This document shows positions 6,047 to 7,798 of a stretch of 7,798 bases of DNA, piece after piece. Numbering within the stretch: position 1 is the first letter of the stretch; every line of letters starts with the position of its first letter. The stretch spans positions 1 to 7,798 of the forward strand of contig CAMWMW010000066.1 in NCBI GenBank assembly GCA_947175455.1, in the 5' to 3' direction. The notes under the pieces were generated by a model that saw only the letters and a list, made by a program, of their open reading frames with translations, made no database searches and was not told where the DNA came from. A program made the position numbers and the translations under genes. This DNA comes from an uncultured Porphyromonadaceae bacterium (lineage in GTDB: Bacteria > Bacteroidota > Bacteroidia > Bacteroidales > Muribaculaceae).

Positions 6047-7716
6047 TGGGAAAGGTCTGTAAAAAAACGTTGTTGGTCACAATGTGGTCTGTAATCTCTC
6101 TGGCGGTGCCTTCGGGCACCGCCGGGGGAACCACGGTGGAGATGCTGCCACTTGATGTTCCGGTGCTGACACACAAGGAATATAGTCCGGTGTTGCATTT
6201 TCGTGTTGTCGGCAATGGTGACAAGCCTTGGTATTTAAATGAAATCAAGGTTTCACTGAAAGGGTCATCCCTTCCGGGAAAGGGAGTGAGGTCTGCCTCT
6301 CTCTTTACCGATACAAAAACGGATGTGTATGGCAGAAAAGACCCGGGTCGACTGCTGTCGGTAACGCAGCCAAAAGGGAAGACAATACACTTCAGTCCCG
6401 GATATAAGACGATGTCTGACACTCTTGAGTGCTGGCTGACTCTGAATCTTGATAAATCATCTTTTTCTCCGAAGGCGAAGCTCGTTGTTTCCACATTGGA
6501 GATAAAAACCTCTGATGGAATGGTGATGCCGGTGAATTTCGTTCCGGTGACAAGGAGAATCGGAGTGGCTGTGCGCAATCCCGGTCAGGATGGCATACAC
6601 ACTTCGCGTATTCCCGGGTTGGAAACGACCTCAAGGGGAACCCTGATCGCATTGTATGATGCACGCAATGAAAGAGACGATGACCTGCAGGGCGACATTG
6701 ATATCGCGATCAACCGTTCCACAGACGGTGGACGCACCTGGGGACCTGTGATAAAGGCAATAGACATGGGCGAATATGGAGGTCTTCCGGAACGTTACAA
6801 CGGTGTGAGCGATGGTTCCGTGCTGTATGATCCTAAAGAAGACGTGGTCTATGCGACCGGTTTGTGGATGCATGGAATCCTTGACCCAAAAGACGGAAAG
6901 TGGGTGGAGAATCTGAACGATACATCTACCGTATGGAACCACCAATGGAGGTCGTTCGGCTCACAACCCGGATATGACATAAAGAGGAGTTCGCAGTTTC
7001 TCATTTCAAAAAGCCGTGACGACGGGCAGACATGGAGCGAGCCTGTGAATATAACGAGTCAAGTGAAAGATAGTGCACATTGGCTGCTTGCTCCGGCTCC
7101 GGGCAGAGGTATTGTGATGAAAGACGGAACCCTTGTTTTTCCGGCGGAGGGCAGAGACAGCGCAGGTGGGGCTTATTCCACTATAATATATTCCCGCGAC
7201 CAAGGAAAGACATGGACTTGCGGCACTCCCGCCACGTTCAATACCAATGAATGCCAGGTGGTGGAACTGTCTGATGGTTCTCTGATGCTGAATGCACGCC
7301 ATAGGGCTAACCGTAGACTTAAGAACGGCAACGGTCGTGCCATTGCTGTGACAAAAGACATGGGCAAGACCTGGACGGAGCATCCGACTTCAAGAAAAGC
7401 GCTTGTGGAACCGGCGTGTCAGGGATCCTTGTATCGCCATGACTACAAACGGAACGGCACTGAAAAGCATGTGTTGCTATTCTCCAATCCTTCCGATACG
7501 GACCGTAGAATCAGGCACACTATAAAAGTGAGTTTCGACGACGGGGAAACATGGCCGGAGGAATACTGGATGCTGCTTGACGGAGAATGGGGTGCCGGAT
7601 ACTCCTGCATGACTTCCATCGACAACGAGACAATCGGTATATTCTATGAAGGAAGTCAGGCTGACATACAATTCCAGGCTATTCCTCTCGCCGATCTTCT
7701 TAAAGACAGGTATTGA
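6046..7716 (+). CDS. nanH: Exo-alpha-sialidase (neuraminidase), GH33, with N-terminal BNR-associated domain
   Basis: An exported sialidase of 556 residues that should release terminal sialic acid from host glycans. It has a basic start (MGKVCKK), a hydrophobic core and a probable signal peptidase I site near Ala26 (SGTA before GG); no lipobox is seen. Residues about 30-170 match the N-terminal beta domain found before Bacteroidota sialidase propellers. The six-bladed catalytic domain follows, with Arg188 in the RIP motif, Asp213 in DDDLQ as the acid/base, Glu402 in NECQ, Arg418 exactly 16 residues on in NARHR, a third arginine probably Arg488, and Tyr519 in GYSC as the nucleophile paired with the glutamate. 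Five Asp boxes (S/TxDxGxTW) lie at 225-232, 323-330, 383-390, 436-443 and 496-503. All catalytic positions appear intact, so it should be active. It follows susD by 17 bases and is probably co-transcribed. Length is like the roughly 540-residue sialidases of Bacteroides. Linkage preference cannot be told. Confidence 0.96.
   Translation: MGKVCKKTLLVTMWSVISLAVPSGTAGGTTVEMLPLDVPVLTHKEYSPVLHFRVVGNGDKPWYLNEIKVSLKGSSLPGKGVRSASLFTDTKTDVYGRKDPGRLLSVTQPKGKTIHFSPGYKTMSDTLECWLTLNLDKSSFSPKAKLVVSTLEIKTSDGMVMPVNFVPVTRRIGVAVRNPGQDGIHTSRIPGLETTSRGTLIALYDARNERDDDLQGDIDIAINRSTDGGRTWGPVIKAIDMGEYGGLPERYNGVSDGSVLYDPKEDVVYATGLWMHGILDPKDGKWVENLNDTSTVWNHQWRSFGSQPGYDIKRSSQFLISKSRDDGQTWSEPVNITSQVKDSAHWLLAPAPGRGIVMKDGTLVFPAEGRDSAGGAYSTIIYSRDQGKTWTCGTPATFNTNECQVVELSDGSLMLNARHRANRRLKNGNGRAIAVTKDMGKTWTEHPTSRKALVEPACQGSLYRHDYKRNGTEKHVLLFSNPSDTDRRIRHTIKVSFDDGETWPEEYWMLLDGEWGAGYSCMTSIDNETIGIFYEGSQADIQFQAIPLADLLKDRY
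6097..6128 (+). promoter_or_regulatory. Very stable UUCG-capped RNA hairpin inside the sialidase signal-peptide codons
   Basis: GGCGGTGCC at 6102-6110 and GGCACCGCC at 6115-6123 form a perfect 9-bp, GC-rich stem closed by the tetraloop TTCG with a C-G closing pair, the C(UUCG)G type known to be exceptionally stable in RNA. Five further pairs extend the stem outward (6097-6101 with 6124-6128), three of them G-U. It covers sialidase codons 18-28, the end of the signal peptide. No T-run follows, so it is not a standard intrinsic terminator. A role in mRNA stability, processing or ribosome pausing is inference. Confidence 0.55.
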
Positions 7717-7748
7717 AGTGATTTCAAACGGCTTCTAAGAAATTGTTT

Positions 7749-7769
7749 AAATTTAATTCGAAATTTTTT
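7749..7769 (+). terminator. Weak terminator-like AT-only inverted repeat after the sialidase
   Basis: AAATTT at 7749-7754 can pair with AAATTT at 7761-7766 across a 6-base loop (AATTCG), and the T-run continues to 7769. The stem is AU only and would be unstable, so this is a poor terminator candidate; the real end of the transcript may lie beyond the window. The rest of the 82-base tail shows no gene, RNA or clear promoter. Confidence 0.18.
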
Positions 7770-7798
7770 ATATAGTGAATCTTGTGGCTTCCTTGAGG

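Noticed and set aside
6061..6067. Run of seven A bases near the sialidase start as a possible phase-variation tract
   Set aside because: It encodes two ordinary signal-peptide lysines, is short, and the frame is intact; no further evidence for slippage is visible.
5955..6578. Minus-strand open frame of 207 codons across the susD-sialidase junction
   Set aside because: Antisense to strongly supported genes, low-complexity composition, no domain recognised.

Overview
The window is a sialic-acid scavenging locus from a Bacteroidota genome, most likely a gut or oral member of the Bacteroidales. The order-level call rests on an adjacent SusC/SusD pair with the typical N-terminal SusC extension, a SusD lipoprotein with an acidic stretch after the lipobox cysteine, weak or absent Shine-Dalgarno sites at most starts, and moderate base composition. 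I cannot fix the genus from sequence alone. All genes are on the + strand and tightly packed, with no gene-free stretch over 100 bases.

Layout: 3-317 is the C-terminal end of a sodium:solute symporter-type inner-membrane transporter, cut by the left edge. It overlaps by four bases (ATGA) an N-acetylneuraminate lyase gene (nanA-type, 314-1234). After a 96-base gap holding two mutually exclusive small hairpins comes a SusC-type TonB-dependent outer-membrane transporter (1331-4516). A SusD-type surface lipoprotein (4538-6028) follows 21 bases later, and a GH33 exo-sialidase (6046-7716) follows 17 bases after that. The last 82 bases are AT-rich and hold at best a weak terminator-like structure.

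Proposed teamwork (inference from families and context): the sialidase frees terminal sialic acid from host glycans, the SusC/SusD pair captures it and moves it across the outer membrane with TonB energy, the symporter takes it across the inner membrane, and the lyase splits it to N-acetylmannosamine and pyruvate. The next enzymes (ManNAc epimerase, kinase) and any regulator are not in the window. The gene set resembles the nan loci of Bacteroides fragilis and Tannerella forsythia, but the inner-membrane transporter is SSS-type, not the MFS-type NanT described there.

The genes belong to known families. What is not explained by the coding annotation lies at the RNA/DNA level around the SusD-sialidase junction: an 18-bp tandem duplication that copies the end and stop of susD together with an SD-like AGAAGG just before the sialidase start, and, about 50 bases into the sialidase, a very stable perfect 9-bp hairpin capped by C(UUCG)G within the signal-peptide codons.
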